Shown piece after piece: positions 48,108-61,350 of a stretch of 64,000 nt of DNA. The notes under the pieces were generated by a model, which saw only the letters and a program-made list of their open reading frames with translations, ran no database searches and had not been told where the DNA came from. A program made the translations under genes and the position numbers. The stretch is taken from the NCBI GenBank assembly GCA_025716815.1, contig JAIXMN010000010.1, forward strand, positions 868,001-932,000. The letters run 5' to 3'. The stretch comes from Dichotomocladium elegans. Its lineage: Eukaryota > Mucoromycota > Mucoromycetes > Mucorales > Lichtheimiaceae. Numbering within the stretch: the first letter of the stretch is position 1; each line of letters opens with the position of its first letter.

Positions 48108-48813
48108 ATGTGGATCCGACGAGCCCTACTGATGCAACCTCGCGTACGGCTAATGTCCACGCAGGCATCAGCAGCAACCACCTCTTCGACAACCGGGTCA
48201 TTCAAACAGACCCGTCCGCTCACCGAAGAAGAGCAACGCGTGCTCGACCCAATGATTCGTGTTGACCAGTCCGGCGAAGTGGGCGCCTATTACATTTACA
48301 TGGGGCAAATAGCTGTTCTGGGACGCGACAAAAAGCTGCGTCCTATCCTGCAAGAAATGTGGGATCAAGAAAAGCATCACCTCGAAAGCTTTGATCGTTT
48401 AGTTGGCGAGATGCGTGTCCGACCGAGCTTGCTGCGTCCACTGTGGAATATCGCAGGATTTGCGGTCGGCGCAGGGACGGCGTTGATGGGCAAGGAGGCC
48501 GCCATGGCGTGCACCGAAGCCGTTGAAACGGTGATTGGCAATCACTATGAAGATCAGCTTCGCACAATTGTAAAAATGGCCGAGGCAAACCCTGATTTAA
48601 AGGAGCTGGGCAAGGTATAAAGAAAAGGAGAGACGATAAAGGATTTTGGCTTATGCTTCGCATTAGACCATTGCAAAATTTAGAGACGACGAACTGGAAC
48701 ACCACGATATTGCAATTGAGCACGATGCACGTCGCGCACCGTTTCATTCTGTCCTCAAGGCAGTCATCATGCAAGGCTGCAAATCAGCCATCTGGGTCGC
48801 TGAGCGAGTCTAA
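48108..48813 (+). CDS. COQ7: COQ7, 5-demethoxyubiquinone hydroxylase (copy 1)
   Basis: This mitochondrial di-iron enzyme performs the penultimate step of ubiquinone synthesis. The N-terminus MWIRRALLMQPRVRLMSTQA is a basic mitochondrial targeting sequence. The mature part has the carboxylate-bridged di-iron ligands GEVGAYYIYMGQ, EKHHLESF, AVETVIGNHYEDQ, and, after a single intron (48618 to about 48667), FRDDELEHHDIAIEH. It ends KSAIWVAERV. All six metal ligands are seen. The protein is identical to that of copy 2 in the mirror arm. The flanks of this gene differ from the TPR-like element, and COQ7 is present only in palindrome 2. Confidence 0.95.
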
Positions 48814-51140
48814 GCCCGAAGCAAAGTATTCGTTTGATTTGTCCCTCTCTATGCTCGTTATTATTTTGTAAATGCAATATTGACATATTACCCTTTCTTT
48901 TTCCGCATTCCCAAGAACATGTCCTGGATGTGATCTCTCTCTCATTTTCTCTGGAAGAAAAAAGAAGGGAGACGTACCATCTCGCACTATCAACATGCAA
49001 ACCTTATCAAAAAGCGGATAAGGCCATTCCATGAGTTGACAAAGAAGACCAAGACGATCTACTGATTGAGCGGTTACCGCAGCTTTTTTTTTTTTGTGGC
49101 TCGAGATAGATGTGGGTTAAAAGCATGAAACTTGACACTTCACTTTCATTACTGGTACACATGATGAATATCTTTTGTGGATAAGAACTCTACTTAGTAT
49201 CAGCGGTTATCCAATGACGTTATGCGCACATTTCTATTGTCCAGCACTGTATCGGTCCGTAAGCAAAATAAACACTGCCGTCTCGTAAAATTATCCATCT
49301 GTGTGCTGGGAAATAAGGAGCAGAGCCCACCATCGACTGATTACAATATGAGTAGAAATCTGGAATTTATCCTGGTAAGTAGGCAGAGCTTGTCTGATAA
49401 ATGATACGTTGGATGGGCATCTACCACAGGATAAGCACCTATCGGCCGTCTAACTACAAAGGGCGGCTGCAACCCCGCTACGTATCTTTTATGATACGAC
49501 AGTTACGAGAAGAGGGGGGGGAGCAAATGTGAGAAATACAGTGGCCATATTAAAAATGATGCGGAAAAAAGCGCAAGACAGGGTGACAAGAAGAAAAGCT
49601 TCAGTCTGTTGTGGTTTTTGAAAGACGAAGATAAGTCTACTGGCTTGAAGCGGTCATTGGACTACATTAGATACCAACAGAGATACTATATAATTACTCG
49701 ACGGCTCACAAGAGCCAAAATGGGTCTGGAGGCAATTTTCTCTTCTTCTTTTTCTTCTTCGGAAAGTACGCATGTTGTCGACTTCCCCACAACAGCAACG
49801 GCCGATAGATATCGTTAGCGCTACGACTGTGCCTATGATCTTCATACCTATGACCGCAGCAGAAGTGATAGGGCACATTACTATTATTTTCCAGAATAAA
49901 AAGCTTTCGTTAGTCAACAGAAAATATTAGCCCACCCCCCTTTACACTTTAAGTTACCTACCTGGATCACACCAAGGGTATCCTGGTTAGCACATGGCGA
50001 TAACCATGGCGGACGGTTGGTGGTGCGGCCAGAGCAACGACTCATTGGTAAGAAACAAAAAGGGGGGGGAACAAAGGCCCTGCCCGAAGGCAGCCAAATT
50101 GCGGCCCCACCAGTAGTCCGATATCCTTTTAGACCTCTCTTCCATGGCTCATCAACTACAGGTCCGACTGGTCTACCTAATAAGGTCAGAAGGTGTTAGA
50201 TTCGAATAACAAGCAAGTCGATATAAAGACTCATACCGGATGGCCCATGAAGAAATCCCAAGAATGGATTTGATAAAGAAAAGATAGCTCGCTCAGAGAC
50301 CCATTATTTATAGCAAACACAGGTGGAATAGAGGTGTGAGTGATCATACACCGCTTTCTTTGTGATCCACATGTCTTCCTCATCATCAGGCTTTCTCAGA
50401 GGATTGCTGAGGTTTCTTTGGTAGTTCTTCGCTAAGAAGAAGTAGAAGATGGTTTATATAGTAACCATCCATCGACTGGAGACAGAGATCGAACAGTGTA
50501 TCGCTTTTACGTTCTCCTCTTCCTTCAGAACAACGATACAGTCTATCAAGCAGCTACGCCTCGCTACTTTTACTACTGTATCCGCGTTCACCGTCATACA
50601 TACCCTGCATTCTATAGCATATTACTGACTATCTCCGGAGATGCACATAGCATCCTGCATTTATATAATCGTTGTGTTTGCTGTACGACTTAACTGGGAC
50701 AGTGTCCGTCGCTCGCAGATATGCTTTGTCATGTGACGGGGGAGATATGTTTGGTCCCAAGCAGCCTTGACCTGATGTCCTCAGGAAATGGAGCAGGCAG
50801 TCCGAAAGCGGAGGGGAGGAAAGAGCAGGAAGCTAGCCTCATAGCTAACACGCGTGTATGATACGTGGAATTCGGATATACTGTACATAGGTTTTTATGT
50901 GTGCTGGCCGAGTAAATAGCCAATCATGAATAGCTGCGTGGGCCAGGACGAGGCTGTTGAGGTTGTCACCGACGCCTCATTTTTTCGACCTTGGTCGTTA
51001 AGAACGCTGCAATCACACTGAAAGGGTATCAAAATGGATTCTGCACCTTGCTGTGCAATATCAGATTCGGCAATGGCCGTAGAAGACCTCAAAAGTACAA
51101 ACCCCCCCCACAATCAATATGCATAAAGCAAACTGTTTAT
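48814..51140. other. Left-arm sequence between COQ7 and coiled-coil gene C
   Basis: The first part (to about 49790) is palindrome-specific and shows no gene. From about 49790 it is the outer flank of the element, related to 34386-34640 and 24281-24611. Short frames here are mirrored in the other arm but show no domain. Confidence 0.5.
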
Positions 51141-53824
51141 TCATAGTTTTTTCTCATTTTTGGCCGGCCGTTGGACCTCGCCATCATTACCTCGTGTCCG
51201 CTTACCAATCTTATAACGGAAGGCATGTGGGTGTTAGAAAACGCACAAGTATACGAATACTGTTCATAAAGTATATGGCTTACCATCCTCATTATTGATC
51301 CTTCCATTATCGGAGAGGCCATGGCTCGTTGTCTCTAAAGAAAGTGCTGTACTGTTAGTAGTCGGTGAAGCCATCTTCCGCGAACATGCCTTTATTTCCG
51401 TGAACGTTCGGTTCTGTAATTGTGAATCATCCATAAGTCAATCGGAAATACCACATTCTTTACAATCTACATGCCTGTCTTTTTATCTTATTTAATTCGG
51501 TTAAGACTTCCTTCATTTTAGAAGGTTCACCCTTTTGTGCGTTGGCAGTGGGCCTTTCATCTTGTGTTGTAACCAATGATGCTTTTGGTGGCTGGTTTTC
51601 TTTAAGCACTGCCGGGGATTCTGTAAGGTCGGGTCTCTGTATCTAACATCCACTCGGAATTAGGGACTGCATAGTATCCTCTTCACGTTGCCCTATCCCT
51701 TACATTGAGCATAGAAAGCAATCCTAATGGCCGTGTAGTCCAGTCTTGTACAGAACGCTTCAGTTGTTGGGTAGTGTCGCTATGCCTCTTAACATCAGCC
51801 TCCAAAGAGTTAATCCGAGCTACAAGCATGCAAGAGATGGTAAGCCTCGTTTCAATCAGACTAATAAGATTCATGGTTACCATGACATTCTTCGAGCTCT
51901 GTTTGCTTTGTAAAAAGCTGGGTACTAAGCGTCTTGATTTGATTTTCAAGATCGTCGCACAGACGTTGCAACTTCTCATTTTGAATTTGAATATCAGAAA
52001 CAGCTGATGCTGTAAGCATCGACGCATATTTGTCCTCGAGTTCGTGGTTTTCTTTCCAGAGACACTCGATTTCTTCGTGCATACGTTTCATATTCTTGTC
52101 AATGTCCTCCACGTACTTCTTATCACGTTCGGATGGATCAAGCGCTGCCTTCCATCGAGAGTAGCAATGGCTGTTTTCAGCAGTAAATGTGGATAGAGTT
52201 TCGTGCAATTGGACGGTTGTTCTCTTCGCTAATTCCAAAAAGGCACTCGGGTTGGATGGCATCCCTGAAAGCTGTTTTTCTGTCAGATTGGACAAGGTAT
52301 CTCGGTGAATCCGGATTAATTTGGAAATGTGCTCTTTCGTGCTAGCAAGACTGAAAAAAAAAACCATAGTTCGGATCAGTAAACATTGGTTATACTCAAA
52401 ACATGATTCGGCCTACTTTTTTTGCAGGGTTACTCCAACGTTTTTCCAATGCTTCTTGTCCTTGATTAACTGAAGTTCTGCATTCTTCAATCTCCCCTCA
52501 GTATAAAATGCGGTAGTCCTGGTTATTATGAGCTCGTTGTTCAGCTCGCTGACTTTCGTTTCGAGAGAGACAATGGTGTTGCAGTCATCCGCATGCTGCT
52601 TCTGTTCCTGCTCAACGGTGCTCTTCAGCTGCTCGGCTAGCTGTGTGGTAAGATCTTGCTTTCTTTGAGTGTCTTGAGCAATCAGCTTCGTTTCTTCAAG
52701 CGCTGCTTTGACGTGCTTTAACTCCCCATTAGAGCTTGCAGCGGACATCTTATAAGTATTGACTGAGCTTTTATAAACCGCTCTCATCTTGTTCAACTGA
52801 TTGCGCACTCTGTGGTGTTCCCGCCGGGCTTTCTCGAACCTACGTGTCGCCATATCTGCACGACTAGAGCTGTCCTTTGCCTGCTGTGATAGCTCACTAA
52901 TTCGCAATCGAAGAGTTTCATTTTCTCTGGCGATAGCATCTTTTTCTGAGGTAAGCTTGTATGTGCTTTCGCGCTATGGGACGGTGTAGTATATACAAAA
53001 GCAGCGTTAAAACGAGGGATTACCCTTTTTCTTTCGAGGAAAAAAGAAATAAGTTGCTTACGTAAAACTCCTCAAGCTGTCGGTTTTTCTCTTGTGTATC
53101 CTGCAGCTCCTTGCTCGTTTGACAGTTCTGGGCTACAAGGCCGTTTACTTGATTCTCAAGAACCCATATCGCGTTCTGCAAGTAGATGGAGTGAGCCACC
53201 TTCTTGCATGCTAACTAAATTGGTCCCCCATATACCTTATCTTGTAATTCATCCATCTCTGATCGTCGATGCTTGGATATTTCTTCTGTCAGCTTCGAAT
53301 TCAGCCTTCGGCTCTGCCTGCAAAGGATCTTGTTTCGATCTACAAACTCTGAATAAGCTGGTAGCCCGCTGTTCACATACAGGATGCTGTCTTACCTCTT
53401 GAAGCGTTTAGCTTTTTTCGAGTAGTTGCAACTTGTGCAAGAAGATTTTGGCATTCCGTGTGCTGGGCTTCGAAAACCTGTCCCACGTTGCAGCGGGCAG
53501 CCTCTTCACTGGCAACAGCGGACATCGCGAGCATTAGCTCGGATCGTGAAGCCTCTAGGTCTTTCCCTGTTTGGGTATGAATCAATGGGTGAGCAAAGCA
53601 TGGCCATTGAACGCGGGTAAAATGAGAAAGGAGGATGCATAACATACTTAGAATATCCCTTTCTTCTATTAATCTTGCGTTGTCGTTTTGAATCTGCGTG
53701 TAAAGCAGTTCAGCATAAGCCAATTCTGTGGGCATCCCAACAAAAAACGATTAGTACGAGGCAATTGCAGTTAGAGACTCTCATATTTACGGCTCTGCAT
53801 GTCGAGGGTCTCGCTTGTTGACAT
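51141..53824 (-). CDS. Short TPR/Mlp1-like coiled-coil protein, copy C
   Basis: The start (complement of 53822-53824) gives MSTSETLDMQSRKYEKLAYA. The exon series is as in copy B: DRNKILCRQSRRLNSKLTEE, NAIWVLENQVNGLVAQNCQ, RESTYKLTSEKDAIARENE, LNKMRAVYKSSVNTYKMSAA. It passes directly from AQDT to QRKQDLTTQLAEQ because the 1.6-kb stretch holding the TPR-like core in B is absent, in frame. It continues NLASTKEHISKLIRIHRDTL and YSRWKAALDPSERDKKYVED. I see no stop or broken splice site, giving about 670 residues of coiled coil. It is nearly identical to copy D. It may be a functional truncated protein or a young non-functional copy; expression data would decide. Confidence 0.55.
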
Positions 53825-54147
53825 GGCGAAAGTAGGGTATTGCTGTGGGAATTGGCCAATGCACCAGAATATAATATGCGCATTTTAGCTCGTTTCGGAG
53901 CGTAGAATTAGCTCATAGCAGTAGCCAAATTCGTACGCGACCGAGGTCGGCATGGATCTGCGACAACCTCCAAAATCTACAGCTTTTAAATTTAGGGCCC
54001 GTCCATCATCCCGGAATGAACAACCAATTTCTTTGCGAGTACTGGCAGTGGCTTGTTGTTGATGAACTTGGACTGTCCTGGGTCTAATGAGGAGTGTCAT
54101 TCTCTTCAGTCTGCTTGTCCCCCACACGCAAAAAGCTAGCGTACTCT

Positions 54148-54453
54148 ATGTATCCTTAATTAATACTCTTTTATGTTCTTAACTGATATTCCGGCTATAT
54201 GCTTCTCAAAATAGTGTCATAGAGACCTGTCTATAATTTCCATCGCTGTGCTGGACGACCATGAACTCCTAACTGCTTCGAAGCTGATGTGTTCGAGACG
54301 TTCTCAGACATCAGCTTGAAAAATCTGATCTTATCTTGGTCAGTTTACAATTAATTCTGTAACTGCGCGTAGGACCTGCTTCTTCCACCAGAATGCCCAT
54401 GTCCTTTGCATAGGAGTACGGGTGGCAGCAACCCAGAGTTACCCTTGCAAGTT
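54148..54453. other. 306-bp spacer at the centre of palindrome 2
   Basis: The spacer is composite. About 54165-54370 is the reverse complement of 61532-61745. About 54371-54453 matches 61351-61445 in direct orientation (TGCTTCTTCCACCAGAATGC). Both source pieces lie just outside the right arm. Confidence 0.85.
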
Positions 54454-54776
54454 AGAGTACGCTAGCTTTTTGCGTGTGGGGGACAAGCAGACTGAAGAGA
54501 ATGACACTCCTCATTAGACCCAGGACAGTCCAAGTTCATCAACAACAAGCCACTGCCAGTACTCGCAAAGAAATTGGTTGTTCATTCCGGGATGATGGAC
54601 GGGCCCTAAATTTAAAAGCTGTAGATTTTGGAGGTTGTCGCAGATCCATGCCGACCTCGGTCGCGTACGAATTTGGCTACTGCTATGAGCTAATTCTACG
54701 CTCCGAAACGAGCTAAAATGCGCATATTATATTCTGGTGCATTGGCCAATTCCCACAGCAATACCCTACTTTCGCC

Positions 54777-57460
54777 ATGTCAACAAGCGAGACCCTCGAC
54801 ATGCAGAGCCGTAAATATGAGAGTCTCTAACTGCAATTGCCTCGTACTAATCGTTTTTTGTTGGGATGCCCACAGAATTGGCTTATGCTGAACTGCTTTA
54901 CAGGCAGATTCAAAACGACAACGCAAGATTAATAGAAGAAAGGGATATTCTAAGTATGTTATGCATCCTCCTTTCTCATTTTACCCGCGTTCAATGGCCA
55001 TGCTTTGCTCACCCATTGATTCATACCCAAACAGGGAAAGACCTAGAGGCTTCACGATCCGAGCTAATGCTCGCGATGTCCGCTGTTGCCAGTGAAGAGG
55101 CTGCCCGCTGCAACGTGGGACAGGTTTTCGAAGCCCAGCACACGGAATGCCAAAATCTTCTTGCACAAGTTGCAACTACTCGAAAAAAGCTAAACGCTTC
55201 AAGAGGTAAGACAGCATCCTGTATGTGAACAGCGGGCTACCAGCTTATTCAGAGTTTGTAGATCGAAACAAGATCCTTTGCAGGCAGAGCCGAAGGCTGA
55301 ATTCGAAGCTGACAGAAGAAATATCCAAGCATCGACGATCAGAGATGGATGAATTACAAGATAAGGTATATGGGGGACCAATTTAGTTAGCATGCAAGAA
55401 GGTGGCTCACTCCATCTACTTGCAGAACGCGATATGGGTTCTTGAGAATCAAGTAAACGGCCTTGTAGCCCAGAACTGTCAAACGAGCAAGGAGCTGCAG
55501 GATACACAAGAGAAAAACCGACAGCTTGAGGAGTTTTACGTAAGCAACTTATTTCTTTTTTCCTCGAAAGAAAAAGGGTAATCCCTCGTTTTAACGCTGC
55601 TTTTGTATATACTACACCGTCCCATAGCGCGAAAGCACATACAAGCTTACCTCAGAAAAAGATGCTATCGCCAGAGAAAATGAAACTCTTCGATTGCGAA
55701 TTAGTGAGCTATCACAGCAGGCAAAGGACAGCTCTAGTCGTGCAGATATGGCGACACGTAGGTTCGAGAAAGCCCGGCGGGAACACCACAGAGTGCGCAA
55801 TCAGTTGAACAAGATGAGAGCGGTTTATAAAAGCTCAGTCAATACTTATAAGATGTCCGCTGCAAGCTCTAATGGGGAGTTAAAGCACGTCAAAGCAGCG
55901 CTTGAAGAAACGAAGCTGATTGCTCAAGACACTCAAAGAAAGCAAGATCTTACCACACAGCTAGCCGAGCAGCTGAAGAGCACCGTTGAGCAGGAACAGA
56001 AGCAGCATGCGGATGACTGCAACACCATTGTCTCTCTCGAAACGAAAGTCAGCGAGCTGAACAACGAGCTCATAATAACCAGGACTACCGCATTTTATAC
56101 TGAGGGGAGATTGAAGAATGCAGAACTTCAGTTAATCAAGGACAAGAAGCATTGGAAAAACGTTGGAGTAACCCTGCAAAAAAAGTAGGCCGAATCATGT
56201 TTTGAGTATAACCAATGTTTACTGATCCGAACTATGGTTTTTTTTTTCAGTCTTGCTAGCACGAAAGAGCACATTTCCAAATTAATCCGGATTCACCGAG
56301 ATACCTTGTCCAATCTGACAGAAAAACAGCTTTCAGGGATGCCATCCAACCCGAGTGCCTTTTTGGAATTAGCGAAGAGAACAACCGTCCAATTGCACGA
56401 AACTCTATCCACATTTACTGCTGAAAACAGCCATTGCTACTCTCGATGGAAGGCAGCGCTTGATCCATCCGAACGTGATAAGAAGTACGTGGAGGACATT
56501 GACAAGAATATGAAACGTATGCACGAAGAAATCGAGTGTCTCTGGAAAGAAAACTACGAGCTCGAGGACAAATATGCGTCGATGCTTACAGCATCAGCTG
56601 TTTCTGATAATCAAATTCAAAATGAGAAGTTGCAACGTCTGTGCGACGATCTTGAAAATCAAACCAAGACGCTTAGTACCCAGCTTGTTACAAAGCAAAC
56701 AGAGCTCGAAGAATGTCATGGTAACCATGAATCTTATTAGTCTGATTGAAACGAGGCTTACCATCTCTTGCATGCTTGTAGCTCGGATTAACTCTTTGGA
56801 GGCTGATGTTAAGAGGCATAGCGACACCACCCAACAACTGAAGCGTTCTGTACAAGACTGGACTACACGGCCATTAGGATTACTTTCTATGCTCAATGTA
56901 AGGGATAGGGCAACGTGAAGAGGATACTATGCAGTCCCTAATTCCGAGTGGATGTTAGATACAGAGACCCGACCTTACAGAATCCCCGGCAGTGCTTAAA
57001 GAAAACCAGCCACCAAAAGCATCATTGGTTACAACACAAGATGAAAGGCCCACTGCCAACGCACAAACGGGTGAACCTTCTAAAATGAAGGAAGTCTTAA
57101 CCGAATTAAATAAGATAAAAAGACAGGCATGTAGATTGTAAAGAATGTGGTATTTCCGATTGACTTATGGATGATTCACAATTACAGAACCGAACGTTCA
57201 CGGAAATAAAGGCATGTTCGCGGAAGATGGCTTCACCGACTACTAACAGTACAGCACTTTCTTTAGAGACAACGAGCCATGGCCTCTCCGATAATGGAAG
57301 GATCAATAATGAGGATGGTAAGCCATATACTTTATGAACAGTATTCGTATACTTGTGCGTTTTCTAACACCCACATGCCTTCCGTTATAAGATTGGTAAG
57401 CGGACACGAGGTAATGATGGCGAGGTCCAACGGCCGGCCAAAAATGAGAAAAAACTATGA
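54777..57460 (+). CDS. Short TPR/Mlp1-like coiled-coil protein, copy D
   Basis: This is the mirror copy of C, with start MSTSETLDMQSRKYEKLAYA and the same exon chain. It has the in-frame loss of the central TPR-like core (junction near 55928-55950, TCAAAGAAAGCAAGATCT). It differs from C by a handful of substitutions (ENYELED against ENHELED, SDNQIQ against SDIQIQ, QLVTKQ against QLFTKQ). The 3' end again needs a GC-starting intron (AAAAGACAG|GCATGT, near 57127), and one splice form ends IGKRTRGNDGEVQRPAKNEK. C and D diverge from the palindrome centre, 952 bp apart. Role unknown; TPR kinship is inherited from the comparison with B, since the diagnostic core is missing. Confidence 0.55.
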
Positions 57461-59786
57461 ATAAACAGTTTGCTTTATGCATATTGATTGTGGGGGGGGT
57501 TTGTACTTTTGAGGTCTTCTACGGCCATTGCCGAATCTGATATTGCACAGCAAGGTGCAGAATCCATTTTGATACCCTTTCAGTGTGATTGCAGCGTTCT
57601 TAACGACCAAGGTCGAAAAAATGAGGCGTCGGTGACAACCTCAACAGCCTCGTCCTGGCCCACGCAGCTATTCATGATTGGCTATTTACTCGGCCAGCAC
57701 ACATAAAAACCTATGTACAGTATATCCGAATTCCACGTATCATACACGCGTGTTAGCTATGAGGCTAGCTTCCTGCTCTTTCCTCCCCTCCGCTTTCGGA
57801 CTGCCTGCTCCATTTCCTGAGGACATCAGGTCAAGGCTGCTTGGGACCAAACATATCTCCCCCGTCACATGACAAAGCATATCTGCGAGCGACGGACACT
57901 GTCCCAGTTAAGTCGTACAGCAAACACAACGATTACATAAGTGCAGGATGCTATGTGCATCTCCGGAGATAGTCAGTAATATGCTATAGAATGCAGGGTA
58001 TGTATGACGGTGAACGCGGATACAGTAGTAAAAGTAGCGAGGCGTAGCTGCTTGATAGACTGTATCGTTGTTCTGAAGGAAGAGGAGAACGTAAAAGCGA
58101 TACACTGTTCGATCTCTGTCTCCAGTCGATGGATGGTTACTATATAAACCATCTTCTACTTCTTCTTAGCGAAGAACTACCAAAGAAACCTCAGCAATCC
58201 TCTGAGAAAGCCTGATGATGAGGAAGACATGTGGATCACAAAGAAAGCGGTGTATGATCACTCACACCTCTATTCCACCTGGGTTTGCTATAAATAATGG
58301 GTCTCTGAGCGAGCCATCTTTTCTTTATCAAATCCATTCTTGGGATTTCTTCATGGGCCATCCGGTATGAGTCTTTATATCGACTTGCTTGTTATTCGAA
58401 TCTAACACCTTCTGACCTTATTAGGTAGACCAGTCGGACCTGTAGTTGATGAGCCATGGAAGAGAGGTCTAAAAGGATATCGGACTACTGGTGGGGCCGC
58501 AATTTGGCTGCCTTCGGGCAGGGCCTTTGTTCCCCCCCCTTTTTGTTTCTTACCAATGAGTCGTTGCTCTGGCCGCACCACCAACCGTCCGCCATGGTTA
58601 TCGCCATGTGCTAACCAGGATACGCTTGGTGTGATCCGGGTAGGTAACTTAAAGTGTAAAGGGGGGTGGGCTAATATTTTCTGTTGACTAACGAAAGCTT
58701 TTTATTCTGGAAAATAATAGTAATGTGCCCTATCACTTCTGCTGCGGTCATAGGTATGAAGATCATAGGCACAGGCGTAGCGCTAACGATATCTATCGGC
58801 CGTTGCTGTTGTGGGGAAGTCGACAACATGCGTACTTTCCGAAGAAGAAAAAGAAGAAGAGAAAATTGCCTCCAGACCCATTTTGGCTCTTGTGAGCCGT
58901 CGAGTAATTATATAGTATCTCTGTTGGTATCTAATGTAGTCCAATGACCGCTTCAAGCCAGTAGACTTATCTTCGTCTTTCAAAAACCACAACAGACTGA
59001 AGCTTTTCTTCTTGTCACCCTGTCTTGCGCTTTTTTTCCGCATCATTTTCAATATGGCCACTGTATTTCTCACATTTGCTCCCCCCCCTCTTCTCGCAAC
59101 TGTCGTATCATAAAAGATACGTAGCGGGGTTGCAGCCGCCCTTTGTAGTTAGACGGCCGATAGGTGCTTATCCTGTGGTAGATGCCCATCCAACGTATCA
59201 TTTATCAGACAAGCTCTGCCTACTTACCAGGATAAATTCCAGATTTCTACTCATATTGTAATCAGTCGATGGTGGGCTCTGCTCCTTTTTTCCCAGCACA
59301 CAGATGGATAATTTTACGAGACGGCAGTGTTTATTTTGCTTACGGACCGATACAGTGCTGGACAATAGAAATGTGCGCATAACGTCATTGGATAACCGCT
59401 GATACTAAGTAGAGTTCTTATCCACAAAAGATATTCATCATGTGTACCAGTAATGAAAGTGAAGTGTCAAGTTTCATGCTTTTAACCCGCATCTATCTCG
59501 AGCCACAAAAAAAAAAGCTGCGGTAACCGCTCAATCAGTAGATCGTCTTGGTCTTCTTTGTCAACTCATGGAATGGCCTTATCCGCTTTTTGATAAGGTT
59601 TGCATGTTGATAGTGCGAGATGGTACGTCTCCCTTCTTTTTTCTTCCAGAGAAAATGAGAGAGAGATCACATCCAGGACATGTTCTTGGGAATGCGGAAA
59701 AAGAAAGGGTAATATGTCAATATTGCATTTACAAAATAATAACGAGCATAGAGAGGGACAAATCAAACGAATACTTTGCTTCGGGC
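57461..59786. other. Right-arm sequence between coiled-coil gene D and COQ7 copy 2
   Basis: This is the mirror of 48814-51140. The element's outer flank runs to about 58810 and palindrome-specific sequence follows. No gene is supported. Confidence 0.5.
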
Positions 59787-60492
59787 TTAGACTCGCTCAG
59801 CGACCCAGATGGCTGATTTGCAGCCTTGCATGATGACTGCCTTGAGGACAGAATGAAACGGTGCGCGACGTGCATCGTGCTCAACTGCAATATCGTGGTG
59901 TTCCAGTTCGTCGTCTCTAAATTTTGCAATGGTCTAATGCGAAGCATAAGCCAAAATCCTTTATCGTCTCTCCTTTTCTTTATACCTTGCCCAGCTCCTT
60001 TAAATCAGGGTTTGCCTCGGCCATTTTTACAATTGTGCGAAGCTGATCTTCATAGTGATTGCCAATCACCGTTTCAACGGCTTCGGTGCACGCCATGGCG
60101 GCCTCCTTGCCCATCAACGCCGTCCCTGCGCCGACCGCAAATCCTGCGATATTCCACAGTGGACGCAGCAAGCTCGGTCGGACACGCATCTCGCCAACTA
60201 AACGATCAAAGCTTTCGAGGTGATGCTTTTCTTGATCCCACATTTCTTGCAGGATAGGACGCAGCTTTTTGTCGCGTCCCAGAACAGCTATTTGCCCCAT
60301 GTAAATGTAATAGGCGCCCACTTCGCCGGACTGGTCAACACGAATCATTGGGTCGAGCACGCGTTGCTCTTCTTCGGTGAGCGGACGGGTCTGTTTGAAT
60401 GACCCGGTTGTCGAAGAGGTGGTTGCTGCTGATGCCTGCGTGGACATTAGCCGTACGCGAGGTTGCATCAGTAGGGCTCGTCGGATCCACAT
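59787..60492 (-). CDS. COQ7: COQ7, 5-demethoxyubiquinone hydroxylase (copy 2)
   Basis: This is the mirror-arm duplicate, start complement of 60490-60492 and stop complement of 59787-59789. The predicted protein is identical to copy 1, including the targeting peptide and all di-iron ligands (GEVGAYY, EKHHL, DDELEHH). Intron position and length are the same. Close promoter identity on both sides suggests both copies could be expressed. Two identical copies of this normally single-copy ubiquinone gene mean either a very recent duplication or ongoing arm-to-arm conversion. Confidence 0.95.
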
Positions 60493-61350
60493 GATTGTTT
60501 ATGCGATAGGAAAAAGTTGCTTTTTCAAAAGACAAAAAAAAAGTCAGTCCATTTTGGTAGCTGCGGGGGGGGGGGTTTGATATAAAGCACTGCTACCTGT
60601 CCCGCTCCATTTGCACATTTAGCCTACATGAGTGTATCCCTTGACCCACCGTCCCTCTGCGACAGGACTCTGCCAGAGCACGAAGACAACCACAAACCTC
60701 AAGGCTTGACTCCCTGATGGACATTTAGTGACATCGCCATATTGCTTACCTGCTGATGTTACATATACGAGAAGGGCCATCGGTCAATAGCAAGCCGTTC
60801 GGTAACACTAGCATTACCCTATCATCCACACTAAAATCGGGCTCACCGTACTGTATCAGGCCTTGACCTTGTCACAAATATAAATCCACGACAGGCGATC
60901 GGCTCGGTGTTTCGTTATACCTCGGGTAGTAGAAAATATGTGAGCAATTCATTGCCGTAAAAATCAAACGACTAGGTAGAATAGCCCCAAAAGTTTGCAT
61001 GAAAGAAGTTCTGAGAAGGGCGTTGTCTGAGAAATGGTTCATTTCGGCTGAATGTTCCATCAGTAGCGATGGTGGGCGTGTTTGCGGGGTGGGAGACCCG
61101 CTGCTATTTACGTAGGCAACAGCAAACATCTTTCTAAGACCATGTCGCAAAAGCAAAGAACGGACGTTTCATCATGGCCATAAGTCGTCGAGTGCCTCTT
61201 CTTATTTCATCGAAATCAAGGAATAAGTATGCTCTATTTTCAGTGGTCTGAAATGATCCCCTTTTCGCGACGGTGCGCTGAAGCCTGATGGTCGCGACGT
61301 TCCATAGACGCACAATTGTCATCTTTCAAGTATCCCTGTGATCCTCCTTC

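Larger units (their letters stand above)
47252..54147 (+). repeat. Palindrome 2, left arm (about 6.9 kb)
   Basis: Coordinates x and 108601-x pair along the inner part of the arm (108600 to 108602 toward the outer end, because of 1-bp indels). Examples: 53824 with 54777, 51141 with 57460, 48108 with 60492. The inner edge is GCTAGCGTACTCT ending at 54147. Arms are nearly identical but not perfect. Substitutions occur (for example LFTKQTE against LVTKQTE in the coiled-coil gene), and a C8 against G11 run lies near 48030/60567. The arm contains COQ7, about 1.2 kb of empty sequence and element copy C. Confidence 0.95.
54454..61350 (-). repeat. Palindrome 2, right arm (about 6.9 kb)
   Basis: This is the mirror of 47252-54147, beginning AGAGTACGCTAGC at 54454 and ending ATCCTCCTTC at 61350. 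It contains element copy D and COQ7 copy 2. Confidence 0.95.

Noticed and set aside
47252..61350. Palindrome 2 as a hairpin-adapter or chimeric-read artefact
   Set aside because: Artefactual fold-backs usually have no spacer and no real differences. Here the arms differ by substitutions, and the spacer is a structured rearrangement. Not excluded without raw reads.
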